Source of the DNA: Aurelia coerulea
Taxonomy: Eukaryota > Cnidaria > Scyphozoa > Semaeostomeae > Ulmaridae
NCBI GenBank assembly: GCA_039566865.1
Contig: CM076961.1
Location: forward strand, 1,495,501 to 1,559,500
DNA length: 64,000 nt
Reading direction: 5' to 3'
Part shown: positions 11,064-21,401 of the stretch, piece after piece
Numbering within the stretch: the first letter of the stretch is position 1
Layout: every line of letters begins with the position of its first letter
The notes under the pieces: generated by a model
Database searches by the model: none
Seen by the model: only the letters and a program-made list of their open reading frames with translations
What the model was told of the DNA's origin: nothing
Translations under genes and position numbers: made by a program

Positions 11064-12746
11064 TCACATTCTGTCATAAAATCTTTCATAATGATTCTCA
11101 GGTTCAGGACTTGGTTCACTACTTTCAAAACTGTCAAGTTCCGTTGGTCCTCTTGGCACAATGATAAAAATGGTGTCCTTTTCTGTATTCTTCCTTGTCT
11201 TTTTGTACACAAAAAGCAGGAATAATAACAGGAGGCCAGTCAGCACCGTTGGCAAAACTATCTTGTAACAGATGCTTTTCCAGTCAATTTTGTCTTTGTG
11301 ATGCCTTGAGACAGGTGACGGCTTGAACAGACAAGATGAGATGCTATTTCTATCGCATCCACTATTGGAGCAAGAAGATACCGTGATTCGAACAGCATAA
11401 CTTTGTTGAGTTCTTAACATCTCAAAGCTGCATTCAAATTTTGTGCAATTTGCTATTGGAAATACTATCACTGTGTCCCTTCTTTGAGGTGTCTCTATTT
11501 TCAAATTAAAATGTTTGACATTGTCATCTTTTGGAGTATTATTCTCCCATGACATCAAGAGTTGTCTCTTGGTTTGGTCACATTTTGTAATGCTTGGAGA
11601 ATGGTCTGGGATTTTGCTGGGTGTGACAATATCAACAACGATTGTCCATGGTGATGATTCACATTTCCAACTGGCACAAATTTTATATTGAAGTTGCACT
11701 GAATAATTTGTATCATATTTGACTCCTTTTTCAATCAACGCATGTGTGCCAATTCCACGCCCTCTTTTTCTTATTTCATCTTTATGTGAACATTGTTGAT
11801 CTTGAGAGCAATATCTGATCTTGAATGTCACCTGTGAAACTTCAAGGATCAAATTTCTTGGGTAAACCCAGGAAACGTTTAACGCAATATCCTTTCTGTT
11901 TAACACAACACCAACTTTAACATTTTTAATATCCCCATATAAATCATAGTTGGTTACTGTTTTGCATAAAGGGTCACTGAAGCATTGCCCAAAACTGTTT
12001 TCAACATTTGCTACAAAATTGTACACCCTTCCTGCAAACAAAACAGCATTCTCAGGGCAAGAAACCTCAGCCTTTTTATGTGTGCATGCAATTCCAATTT
12101 TCTGTATCATGATTCTGTTTCCAATTTTCACTGGGCAGCTCTTAAGAGCATAGTCGTACTGATAATAAGAGACATAATAACGTTGCACTTCTTTGTCATA
12201 TCTTTCAGGAACTTTGTATCTCAGAGTTATCATGAAATAATCGATGAAAAACAGAGACAGGTTCTGTGGCTGTGAAGGAATGGATCTGAGGTCGATGGGA
12301 ACGTTATTTCGACAGATTTCAGCAACTTTATCTGATCCTTTTTCAAGTGCTGACCAATTGCCCCAAACACAAGTATAAATTGTGTTTCTCTGTTGCAATG
12401 TATTGCTGAATTTTACAGCAAAAGTGAACATATCTCCACTTCTCGCTTTAGTAATAGGCCAAATCCTTTGATGGCCTTCGTAAAGATGTACGGTTAGTCC
12501 CGCTGATGCGTTCATCTTTCCATTCTCTCTGTCGCCAAAAAATGGCCTAAGCAGCGAGCCGTTGCAATCGTTCCAGTTGCATGTCACATTAATTGTCCCG
12601 TTCTTGCAAATCTGTGAGCTGTTATTGAGTGTTAATGATTCCATTGTAAGAAAGCATACTGCAATAATGAAAACCAGATGACGCTTTTCCATTTTTGAGC
12701 CTCGAAGTTTGGCGAGAATTTGTAAACAACAAGCTGCAGTTTCCAT
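11064..12746 (-). CDS. Type I membrane receptor-like protein, cytokine receptor/FN3 type
   Basis: One uninterrupted 560-codon ORF. The first Met is at 12746, but Met19 (12692) is followed directly by a strong signal-peptide core (HLVFIIAVCFLTMES) and is the more likely start. The ectodomain is about 470 residues, with many N-x-S/T sites, cysteine pairs and several Ig-like beta-sandwich units resembling fibronectin III. ESSPWT lies where class I cytokine receptors carry WSxWS, just before TIVVDIVTPSKIP; the equivalent places in other units hold Cys-bearing variants (GQCFSDPLC, SNSGCDRNS). One membrane span is at about residues 494-513 (IVLPTVLTGLLLLFLLFV), then KK-rich residues and a tail of about 45 residues ending in NHYERFYDRM. 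The tail is too short for a kinase and has no clear Box1 motif. It probably binds an extracellular ligand; cytokine-receptor kinship is my inference, and generic FN3 adhesion protein is the alternative. It is intronless in the coding part, which is unusual for such receptors. Confidence 0.75.
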   Translation of the reverse strand: METAACCLQILAKLRGSKMEKRHLVFIIAVCFLTMESLTLNNSSQICKNGTINVTCNWNDCNGSLLRPFFGDRENGKMNASAGLTVHLYEGHQRIWPITKARSGDMFTFAVKFSNTLQQRNTIYTCVWGNWSALEKGSDKVAEICRNNVPIDLRSIPSQPQNLSLFFIDYFMITLRYKVPERYDKEVQRYYVSYYQYDYALKSCPVKIGNRIMIQKIGIACTHKKAEVSCPENAVLFAGRVYNFVANVENSFGQCFSDPLCKTVTNYDLYGDIKNVKVGVVLNRKDIALNVSWVYPRNLILEVSQVTFKIRYCSQDQQCSHKDEIRKRGRGIGTHALIEKGVKYDTNYSVQLQYKICASWKCESSPWTIVVDIVTPSKIPDHSPSITKCDQTKRQLLMSWENNTPKDDNVKHFNLKIETPQRRDTVIVFPIANCTKFECSFEMLRTQQSYAVRITVSSCSNSGCDRNSISSCLFKPSPVSRHHKDKIDWKSICYKIVLPTVLTGLLLLFLLFVYKKTRKNTEKDTIFIIVPRGPTELDSFESSEPSPEPENHYERFYDRM

Positions 12747-12776
12747 CTGAAAACGGAAGCAAATGTGTATGCGGAA

Positions 12777-13082
12777 CTAAGCCTCTTTCACGTGCATGAG
12801 CTGTTGCAGTTGTTGTGACATTCCGTAAAATGTAATCATGGAACTGGAGTTGAGACCTCGTAACCCTTGCTTACACACAGGTTTGGTTTCTTCAGATTGG
12901 AAGTTTTCAGAACAGACGGTATACTTAGCAAACTTTTTTGTCTTGGATTGATACGTGAAGAAATGTGAAGCATTGAAATCAGCAATAATTTGACTCAAGG
13001 TTTTGGTCCGATTGCTGTTTGTACCAAAATTCAAACAAGTTGTCAGCCTTTCCCCAGCCAGAGTGAGTACAGTCGTTGACAA
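12777..13082 (-). CDS. Unrecognised 101-codon ORF just upstream of the receptor
   Basis: On the same strand as the receptor, ending 30 bases before the receptor's first ATG, so it would lie in the 5-prime leader or promoter of that gene. The translation has no signal peptide, span or motif I recognise and an ordinary composition. It may be chance. Confidence 0.15.
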   Translation of the reverse strand: MSTTVLTLAGERLTTCLNFGTNSNRTKTLSQIIADFNASHFFTYQSKTKKFAKYTVCSENFQSEETKPVCKQGLRGLNSSSMITFYGMSQQLQQLMHVKEA

Positions 13083-13481
13083 AGTTCAATACCACATTTT
13101 AGTAGGTAATATCTGTTGGTGCAATGAGATCCAATACTACAGCTCTGCCTATTTTACTCTCTTGGAGTCCAATTCATATCTCTGACTTGTTTGCGAAATA
13201 TCAAAAGTCTGCGAAATATACGGCTTCGGGAAAAAGTTAGAGGGGGGCTTTTATTCAACAACTGTGGCCATAAGCAACTTTCTGAGGGAGTTCCTTGTCA
13301 ACTTGCTTCATTCCCTGGGATCAAATATCCCTTTTTAACTTTGGGACTGAAAATCTGCTCGGCTGCCGCACCGCACCGCAACGGTGAAGGTGAAGTTGCG
13401 GTATTTAGCGCCAAGCGCTGAGATCGCAGAAGTAGAATAGGCCTAATCGAGTCCACGACCCCTTGTCATGACGCTCAAGTG

Positions 13482-13566
13482 GTGGGGTTCTACCGGGTAT
13501 CGAACCCTGTCTGCCTGACTGTTCTGGCTGTAAAATCAGAGGATTACACCACTGCGCCACAACACC
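13482..13566 (-). mobile_element. tRNA-like sequence, probable SINE head
   Basis: Read on the - strand, it has a good RNA polymerase III A box (TGGCGCAGTGG) about 10 bases from the 5-prime end and a B box GGTTCGATACC about 50 bases later, with a GGG/CCC T-stem. The acceptor ends pair poorly and the anticodon arm does not fold into a normal 7-base loop, so it is not a working tRNA gene. A tRNA-derived SINE or a tRNA pseudogene is the best reading. The SINE body beyond is not delimited. Confidence 0.6.
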
Positions 13567-13582
13567 AGCAACGGACCGGACC

Positions 13583-13852
13583 TACAATGCCTGCCAAAAG
13601 TCCTTGGAACACTTAGGCCATTTCTTGACAATCCACAGTTCTAACCATAGCGATTAGGCTTAAACACCCCCTCACCCCCAAAACAATGTTGATTTGCAAG
13701 GTTATTGTCCTAGCATTCCATCACAGTCGCGAATCGTCCTGCCATCCCCATTTTGTCATCACAGAACAACATTGTTCTGAGGGGGAGAGGGGGAAATCGC
13801 AAAAAAATGCAAAAATAGCAAAGGTGTTCGAAGACTTTTGGCAGGCATTGTA
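13583..13852. mobile_element. 270-bp inverted-repeat element (MITE)
   Basis: Left end TACAATGCCTGCCAAAAGTC and right end GACTTTTGGCAGGCATTGTA are perfect inverted repeats over 20 bases, extending imperfectly to about 33. They start and end at TA, consistent with a TA-target element. The inner part also carries inverted C/G-rich blocks (CCCCCAAAACAATGTTG and CAACATTGTTCTGAGGGGG). Confidence 0.8.
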
Positions 13853-14425
13853 GATCAATTTATAAACACGCACTCACAGAATCAAACCCACATTGAGAAA
13901 CTATCTCAGTCATTTTTCTATAAAAAGAGCAAATAAACACCAAAGACAACACGCCCGACAACACGCTACTGTTAAACAAAATAGGATAATTAAAGTACCT
14001 AACTGAAGTCTTATCAAGAAATTCTCTCCATATGTAATAATTCTGCTTTCTTTTTAATTTCTGCAAATGTCTCTTGGATTTGGTCAGTCAATACTTTTCT
14101 TGTTTGTTCCTTCAAAAGAAACAGTTCTGTTTACTAAGCTTGAAATGAATTTGCTGACAAAGTAGGAACTAACAAAGAGCTAAATTTCTGTATACACGAC
14201 AGTACAAACAAAAGCAAGAAAATTTTCGCAGAAAACAAACACAAAAGACTATTTTAGTTTCTATTACGCTTTGCGACAAAAGATTTAGAAAAAATCGAGA
14301 ACAACAGTCTTGTATGTGTCCCAGATTAAAGGTGATGTTTCGTAGTTTACTTCTAAAATCCTATGTCAACAAAAACAGTAAGAACAAATCCTACTTTTTA
14401 ATGCGAACTAAGACAGTGAGGGAGC

Positions 14426-15013
14426 ACCGGGTGTCCCAATACCCATGTATACGGATTTGGTTGACTCCAGCGCTGTGAATTTAGCTTCAATGAATGTCTA
14501 ATCACTCTAAACATGTGCGTTAGTTAGTTAACTTGAAGATAGCTACCTCGTTTGTTGGTATTGGTGCTTTGAGAGCAGACATGTTAATCTTGAAAGCTAA
14601 AATTTGCCTCTTCCTCCAAACCAGAGCTCTAGCCTTTCGGCCTAAGCAAATTCATAAGGTACAGCGTAGAAATCGACAATAGCCTTGATAAAATTTTAAC
14701 AATGTTAGATCTTGCGTTATTCTGTTTTGCAGAAGTCATCCCCCAGTCACCCATTGGGAAGTTTGATAATTTTTCATTAATTTCAGTTCTTAATTTTGAT
14801 GTGCATCAGGAATTTGCGTAGGCCAAAAGGCCAAAGCATCTGAGCTTTCAAGATTGATGTTTCTGCTCTCAAAGCACCAATACCAACAAACGAGGTACCT
14901 ATGTTCAAGTTAACTATCGAGGAACATTTATGAGAGTGATTAGACATTGATTGAAGTTAAATTCACATCGCTGGAGTCAACCAAATCCGTATACATTTTT
15001 TTGGGACACCCGG
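14426..15013. mobile_element. Long-inverted-repeat element, ACCGGGTGTCCC ends
   Basis: Starts ACCGGGTGTCCCAATACC and ends GGGACACCCGGT. Each arm is roughly 200-280 bases, so most of the element folds on itself. Matching inner marks include TTGGTTGACTCCAGCG against CGCTGGAGTCAACCAA, and CCTCGTTTGTTGGTATTGG against CCAATACCAACAAACGAGG. Partial relatives lie at 10752-10915, 19345-19440, 34213-34599 and 58370-58510. No ORF; non-autonomous. Confidence 0.85.
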
Positions 15014-15184
15014 TATTTTCTAATGCGCACTAAGAAAGCGAGCAGCTGCAGCTTGAAAAGTAACTTTACTATTTGTGTGACGCAATGGCATTAAAAACCG
15101 TTTTTGTGAGATTTCAGTATCCTACCGGGTGAGAAAAAATGTAGGGCGTTTAACAAGTAATATTTGGGTGAAAACAAGTCAAAT

Positions 15185-15425
15185 CAAGTGTCTTGAAGTT
15201 TTACTGGGTGAGTCAATAAAAAGAATCCCCGTTTGAAAGGCGAGAGCTCCCTGGATATCAAGACGATGATATCGGTAAATATATGATTTAATGTTAGACA
15301 TGTTCAAATCTACTTTAAAATTTAGCTAACTGAAAAACTCCGTCCTGAAATTATGAGAGATTTTCACGAGAAAGCCCCTTCAAGAAACCTTCAAAACGTG
15401 CCAAAAATCCCGAACAAATTTCTCT
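15185..15425. repeat. Dispersed repeat, copy 2 of 4
   Basis: Same body as 9138-9372 (CCCCGTTTGAAAGGCG, GGATATCAAGACGAT, CCTGAAATTATGAGAGATTTTC), with substitutions. Non-coding. Confidence 0.7.
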
Positions 15426-16685
15426 CACATTTCTGCCTTACACGGCCCTTACAGTAATTACTTCTGCATGCTTTAGCATGTGCTATCCTCTTGGGAGGCT
15501 AAACAAATCTTCCCCTGGTATGAATCATCTATTTAGGCGGATTCCATTCTGGCAAGAGGACAGACCACACGAATACATGTGAATGTTATCATTTTTAGGA
15601 AGGAAAACCAAGGACATTTTTCTCGTCGTTTTTGCAGGTCTTTGGAAGGGGCTTTCTGCAGAAACTCTCCCATATACACAGTGAGAAATGGCCGATTAAA
15701 GCTGGGTGAATTACTGAACCTAATTGAACATATTGGCAATAAAACGAGAGGTTTTCAATATCATTGCTTTGATATTCAGGGAGCAGTGTAGAAACTCAAG
15801 AACGGAGTATTGTTTTTAAAATTTGAGTCCGGGACAGGGTATCATTTTCGGGAAGTTTACTCCGGAACAGGGTGCTTTTCAGATTTTCCAGCGGGACCTC
15901 TCCGTATTTTCGTAGACCAAATACCCCCCCCCCCCCCAGGGCACGGGAATCACAAAATCTTAAACGTTATCAAACTTTGAAGAAAATGCAATCATTTCAT
16001 ACGTACAGCTGAATACCGGAGCCTTCGACAGTCTTCTAAAGTAGAATGATAATTGATCGGCTCGCCAATGAGAACAGTGACTTTCTGAAAATAAATTTAA
16101 AGTTGTCATTGCATTCATCTCTAAAAAAGCCTCTGCTATCAATGTCTCTAGATCGATTAAATAATTAAAAACCAAACAGATATTCAATTTTTTATTGCAT
16201 AAGAAAAGACTTCAACATTTCAAATAGTTGTTCTTCCCTTCCCTATATCAGAACATAGGTGGCCCCAACCCCGTTCCCAGGCCCACCATTGTCTTCTTAG
16301 GTCATCGACTGACGAAGAAAGCTGGCCCTAGGAACCAGGTTGAGGTGGCCCATGAAAATAGACATTTTGCAATTCTAAAACAGAATCTGGATCGAATGAT
16401 ATTTTATACATTTTGTAGAATTTTCGCATGTGCACAAAAGCGAAAGAGGCTCTAACGCCACTCAATCGAACGTTTCGTATAAAAATTTATAAAAATATTG
16501 CTCTTTAGAATATCTAAAAGGTTTATGGCGACAGCAAAGCCCAACCAAGAGAGGAAGCCCAGGCGGTTGACTAAACAATAGTAAATTAAGAATTCAAAAA
16601 TACTTTGTGTTTCCTTTATTGACTTCTGCATGGCATCATTGTTCGAATGCGAGAGTTCGATGTGAAATAATTAATGCAGTACTAT
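15426..16685. other. Stretch without a recognisable gene; partial snapback copy
   Basis: Only short ORFs. Positions about 16380-16520 (ATCTGGATCGAATGATATTTT, TAACGCCACTCAATCGAACG, AATATCTAAAAGG) match one arm of the snapback element at 35465-35831. A run of about 14 C is near 15926-15939. Confidence 0.5.
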
Positions 16686-16971
16686 AGGGTGTCCCAAAAA
16701 AAATGTGCCCCGTTTGCCGGAAGATTGCGACAAAACGGCAATATATTAAGACAAAATGGCCGACTGCTGGTTTCAGTCATCAGGCAAATTTGGTCTCCTG
16801 AAGGTCATAGCTCCATCATTTTCCAACGGATTGTTATGGGGATGGTAGCAAACTTTAATTGAACATCTGAAGAGCACCATCATGCAAATGTTTGGCGAGA
16901 ATCTTTTGCCGTTTTGTAGCAATCTTCAGACTAACGGGGCACACATTTTTTGGGACACCCTCTATATAATA
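16686..16971. mobile_element. 286-bp MITE, AGGGTGTCCC ends
   Basis: Inverted ends of roughly 50 bases: AGGGTGTCCCAAAAAAAATG on the left and TTTTTTGGGACACCCT on the right, followed inward by CCCCGTTTGCCGGAAGATTG against CAATCTTCAGACTAACGGGG and by TTTTG(T/C)CGC-type matches. The end resembles that of the 14426 family (GTGTCCCAAAA), but the interior is different. Confidence 0.85.
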
Positions 16972-17274
16972 TCACTAATAAACAAACTACCTGACGTATC
17001 CTTGGTATATAAGGTCTTTTATTCGGCAATATATCATCCATACCTATAAAGACAAAGAGAAGGCTGTTACGTTTACTTTTTTAAGTACTTTAACATACTT
17101 TTGCAAACCAGATTCTTTGAAAAAGACAAAACGATAATGAATTGAAAATTTTCAGACTTTAAAATCATTGCATTGGTATGATATACATTCAAAGACGATC
17201 AGCAAATGGTAAAAATAATACCTTAAATAACGAATTGTATTCGTTAGCATAAAATAAATGTTGATAGTTTTGAC

Positions 17275-17570
17275 TGGCACAGGGTTCAAAAAAACGAAGT
17301 AGCGTGGTAGCAGCGCTACCAGGAAGAAGGCAGCTGAAATTCTCAAATTTCCCACGAAGGATGAATGAAAAAAGGAATGGAAGGAGAGGGAAAAAGAGGA
17401 AGAAATGGATGAAGGGGAGGAAATGAAAGGGAAAGAAAGAAGGACAGAAAGGAAATGGGATAAAATTGGGCAGTATATTTGGAAAGAAGAAGATAGGACG
17501 TAAGGAAAAATAAAGGTGCTTAGCTTGCTACCAGGACGGAAAACATTTTTTTGAGCCCTGAGCTTCAAAG
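17275..17570. mobile_element. Element with a purine tract
   Basis: Relative of 6717-7005 in opposite orientation: CAGGGTTC at the left, CTACCAGGA inside, about 170 bases of nearly pure A/G, then GAGCCCTGAG. The 149-codon - strand ORF across it is low-complexity S/F/P and is not counted as a gene. Confidence 0.5.
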
Positions 17571-17670
17571 GCCCTAAATATTCATATTTAAGCCCTTCCA
17601 TCTTCTCTGATGCAGCTACACAAACATTTTATTGGGCACTCTGACTTGCACAGTTTTGATTAAATTTATA

Positions 17671-17963
17671 CTACGTTCACACGATACCGGAAAAATGGGA
17701 AAATGGTAGGAAATTTGATGGTATGAAATTCGTTGCAATTTCACCAAAAATTTGATGTAACAGGGATGTACATACACCTTAAGAATCAATCATTTTAAAA
17801 AGCGTTGGATTTCGAGTGTGCAGACGATGCTGTTTCCAAAATGTGCTAGTTACAGTTCCGTTTTCAAAATGTACTCATTTCAATATCTGCCGGAAAAAGT
17901 GCCGTTTTCGTGTGAACCTATTTGCTACATTTTTCACATTTGTATGGGTATCGTGTGTACACA
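17671..17963. mobile_element. Inverted-repeat element, CTACGTTCACACGA ends
   Basis: CTACGTTCACACGATACCGG at the left against GGGTATCGTGTGTACACAG at the right, about 290 bp overall. The theme (a CGTTCACACGA edge followed by a short repeated word) is like the element at 33688-33881, though the sequences differ. Confidence 0.6.
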
Positions 17964-18389
17964 GTTTTAAACAACAACTGTGCATTGTTGATAGCTGTTA
18001 ACTTTCAAATAAAATTCGACTTACCAACATGCCAAAATGGCAATACAGTTGGTGCTAATTTACATTCTGATATTAGGCGTCCAACACCTGGAAAAAGATG
18101 GAAAAGACATAAGATCATCTGTTGACAGAAAAATAAACGACGTCATCAAAGAAGCGAATGACAAGTAACTACAATCAACAAACATAGCCAAAACCTACCC
18201 CATTTAAGCCTGATCAAGCCATTTGTCATGTTCACTTGTCCTGAAACAAAATAGACTTGCTGATTAAATAAAAAAACGAAGACAACCAGCTTTAGCATTT
18301 ATCAGTAAAATATTTTCTTTCGTATACATTAATTAGTCTTAATTTAGTTATAATTATACATTGTTCTTTATGTTATGGTAATGAGCGAG

Positions 18390-18660
18390 CCATGGTCTTC
18401 TGCTATCCGTGGACTGGACTTGCTCCAAGTCTCGCTCTTGATCGATAAATACGGGAGGGGAAAGGAGGAAAGGGGGCAGGACACGGGGAAAGGAAGAAAG
18501 AAAGGGAAGTGAAAGGGGAAGGAGAGCGCTCTCCTTCCCTTTCTTTCTTCCTTTCTTCCCTTTCTTTCTTCTTTTCCCCATGTCCTCCTCCCTTTCCTCC
18601 TTTCCCCTCCCGTATTTATTGATCAAGAGCGAAGCTAGGAGCAAGACCATCCGGGGACTC
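18390..18660. mobile_element. 270-bp purine/pyrimidine hairpin
   Basis: A near-complete palindrome centred on GAGAGCGCTCTC (about 18525-18537). The left arm is A/G-rich (GGGAGGGGAAAGGAGGAAAG), the right arm its C/T-rich mirror. The outer parts also pair: CGCTCTTGATCGATAAATACGG against CCGTATTTATTGATCAAGAGCG. The whole unit could extrude as a hairpin of about 130 bp per arm. Likely a foldback transposon. Confidence 0.8.
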
Positions 18661-19696
18661 GTCCTGGCAGTGCAGTTCATACGTAGTTCTTATTTGTCAT
18701 TTAATATTTATTTTTTTTCTATTCATTCATATTTTTACACGATATCCCATCAGTACAAAATTAAACTACAAGAGTTACAAGTTTGTCATAAGTTAATAAT
18801 GAAAAACAAAATTCAAAAGTTGGTATTAGCTAGGATTGGATCCAGGCTGAGATTTGATCTTCCTGGGAGTCTTGTTTTAGTTAGGGTTTACTGAGCTCTT
18901 TAAATGCGTTTTTAATTTTCTTTTAATCTGATAGAGCGAGGGGATTTCCCTTTTTTCGATTGGTATTACATTCCAAGCTTTAAGCCCAGAAATGTGGAAA
19001 CCTAACCTTGATTTGTACACTCAAGTTTAAACTTTGGGATGTTGAGATTTCTATTGTTTATTGTGTTATACCTAGAAATTTCATTCCTCTGACTATACTT
19101 GTTCCAGAGGCTCTCAGGGCACTGCTTGTTGACTATTTTGTGTGTCATGATAGATCTATCAAAATAGATGATATCTTGATAAAATAGATACTATCTAATG
19201 TAAGGGAACAACAAAGACAAGATATCAGCCATACCTTCAGGAAAAATATGAACCCATTCTCCAATGTTCAGTTTCTCTATAGCATAATCAAGACCTCTTT
19301 GGTAAACACCATCCCCTAAAATGAAGAAATCTTTCTTAAGGACTCCAAGTTAACTATCGAGAAACATTTTAAGACTGATTTGTCAAAGCTAAAGTCACAT
19401 CGCTGGAGTCAACAAAGTATACTTTTTCGGGACACCCGATAGCTGGGTTACAAAATGTATTCAACAATCAATACGTAATTAAGTTCCTATGAAAGTCATA
19501 CATGTTGAGTAAATCATAGAGCCTATATACATACCTCTCATGACTGGAATGACCTGAAAAAAAAAGAATAATACCAAGGTATGAAATCTTGAAAAACCAC
19601 CTGTGAAGCACCAATACAATGAACCTCATACACAAACTTTCTGACTGGAGAAAATGATCCCACAAAAGCAAAGCCTGATATACTGTATTTACTGTA
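18661..19696. other. Stretch without a gene; partial repeat arm
   Basis: No coding signal. Positions 19345-19440 (CAAGTTAACTATCGAG, CATCGCTGGAGTCAAC, GGGACACCCGAT) are a diverged right arm of the 14426 family. Confidence 0.5.
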
Positions 19697-20180
19697 GCAT
19701 ATAGAGCTTAAATCTTTCAAATCTTTAAGAAGGGGTGTAAAATTTTACGACATTTTCCCTCTTGAATTGTATGGTTTGAAAGGGACATGGAAATTTTTTG
19801 ATATCTTGATTTTTTCAAAAACTTAATCATTTTTGAAAAAATTAATCGAAATTTTGAAAAAATTAAAATCATAGTAAATCCAAAACCAATAGAGGCAAAT
19901 GATATAACCTTTAAGAAAATCGTAGCTTATGAAGGTCTGCAACATAGTGGCAAGCAGAAATCTGTACCCTTTCTTGTTTAGGATTTAGAAATTTGATTGA
20001 TGACGTCATAGCATCAAATCTAATAAATGCCGCCATTTTGAAACTAATCCAGATATCAACAAATTTCCATGGCAGATTTACAGCAAAAATTTGTAACTTC
20101 CTTCCAGGCCATATGATTCAAAGAAAACCGTAATAGAAATTTACACCAACCTTTTTTAAAGAATTGAGCCCAATGCTGAC
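19697..20180. mobile_element. Inverted-repeat element, family of three, copy 1
   Basis: About 480 bp starting GCATATAGAGCTTAAATC and ending GAATTGAGCCCAATGC, with a body (ATTTTGAAAAAATTAA, GATGACGTCATAGCATCAAA, GGCAGATTTACAGC) shared with 60221-60726 and, less closely, 34600-35116. Non-coding; a palindromic TGACGTCA lies inside. Confidence 0.75.
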
Positions 20181-20783
20181 GTATTTGAAGAAATATTTAA
20201 CAAATCCTCTGAAGGATTATCTTTATTTGTTTCTTTCCAGAAAGAAGGCTGACATATGCAAATTCAATTCATCTTAATTTGAATTAATGATGCTTTTGAG
20301 AAAAGACCAAGAAAATTGAAGATGTGAATGGTAGACTTTGAAGAGATGGTGCGAGATCATACCTGTCTGAAAAAAATGCTTTGAAATGTGAAGGATGAAT
20401 TATAGAAGTCTACCTTTCCATGACTAAATACACAATTGTATAATGAGTTTGTGAATAGCAGTTCTTGTGCACCAAGTGACCATCTTATAAATTTTGGAGA
20501 CGTCAAAGCTTTCCAATGCATCATTCCTAAAATGACAAAAGAATATAATTTCCTTTCAGGTTTTAAGGTTAATTCAGTTTTGTCTTACAGGATTTAACAG
20601 TTTTTCTCTTGTTACAGGCTTATTTTGGTTATTGTTTCTTTTACAGGGAGCTAATAGTCTTCTTTCTACTGATTTCAGTGTTTTGTTGTGTTTATGGGTT
20701 TAATATGATGAGCCGGTTATTTAAGGCTATTTTTAAAAGAATATCACTGCACATGTTTCCGGAAATAGATTTGAGCCTTTAGG

Positions 20784-21401
20784 GCCATAGTGGAATCGGC
20801 GTATGTTACGCCACAGATCTGTGGCGTACAGCCTCTTCCTCTTTTTTATGCCGGCGTATTTCTTCCTTCTGGAAGAATGCTTGGCGTAAAATTTAGCATT
20901 CAAAGCATCAAAATCCATACTTCTTTATACTCCAAGAATACAGTGGCGTGGGAAGATTGTCCTTGAGATTCTTTTAAAACCGAAGAGAAAATAGCTGGGT
21001 ATAGGTTGGGTAATAATTTTCCGAGAAATGTCTAATCTTCCATTTTAGCACTGGCAAATATTGAATCAGGGGATGCATTTTAAGCCAAAGTAAAGGATGT
21101 TTACTTCACAAATTTTCCTCGTACTCCGATTTATAGGATAACTGTCACAAAAATATCAAAGTTTCCTTGTTGCTTATGGCAAAAATGATATTGGGAGATG
21201 CATTCTTAGCCAAAGTAAAGGGCGTGGCCCCAAAAATTTTCCTGGGGGCTTCGCCCCACAGACCCCTTCCTTTCAATTCCCCCCATTTAATTTACCCTGG
21301 CCACGCCGCTGTAAGAATAGTTGGCACATTCTCCTGGTGTGACAAAGAGAAGTGCTTGGCGTAAATCAGTGGCGTACGGAATTCGCCGATTCCACCATGG
21401 C
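20784..21401. mobile_element. Outer element of a nested pair
   Basis: Ends GCCATAGTGGAATCGGCG and CGCCGATTCCACCATGGC are inverted repeats. The inner element 20941-21311 interrupts it; without that the outer element is about 245 bp. Words such as TTGGCGTAAA recur in both halves. No coding potential. Confidence 0.75.
20941..21311. mobile_element. hAT-like MITE (CAGTGGCG ends), inner element
   Basis: Begins CAGTGGCGTGG and ends CCACGCCGCTG. Flanking octamers CAAGAATA (20933-20940) and TAAGAATA (21312-21319) match at 7 of 8, as expected of an 8-bp hAT target duplication. Its body (GAAATGTCTAATCTTCCATTTTA, GATGCATTCTTAGCCAAAGT) matches 36687-37100 and, more distantly, 54068-55068. Confidence 0.85.

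Noticed and set aside
13482..13566. Functional tRNA gene
   Set aside because: A and B boxes are good, but the acceptor and anticodon stems do not pair properly, so it is listed as SINE-like.
17152..17601. 149-codon - strand ORF
   Set aside because: Its middle is a purine-tract translation (F, S, P runs) within a mobile element.
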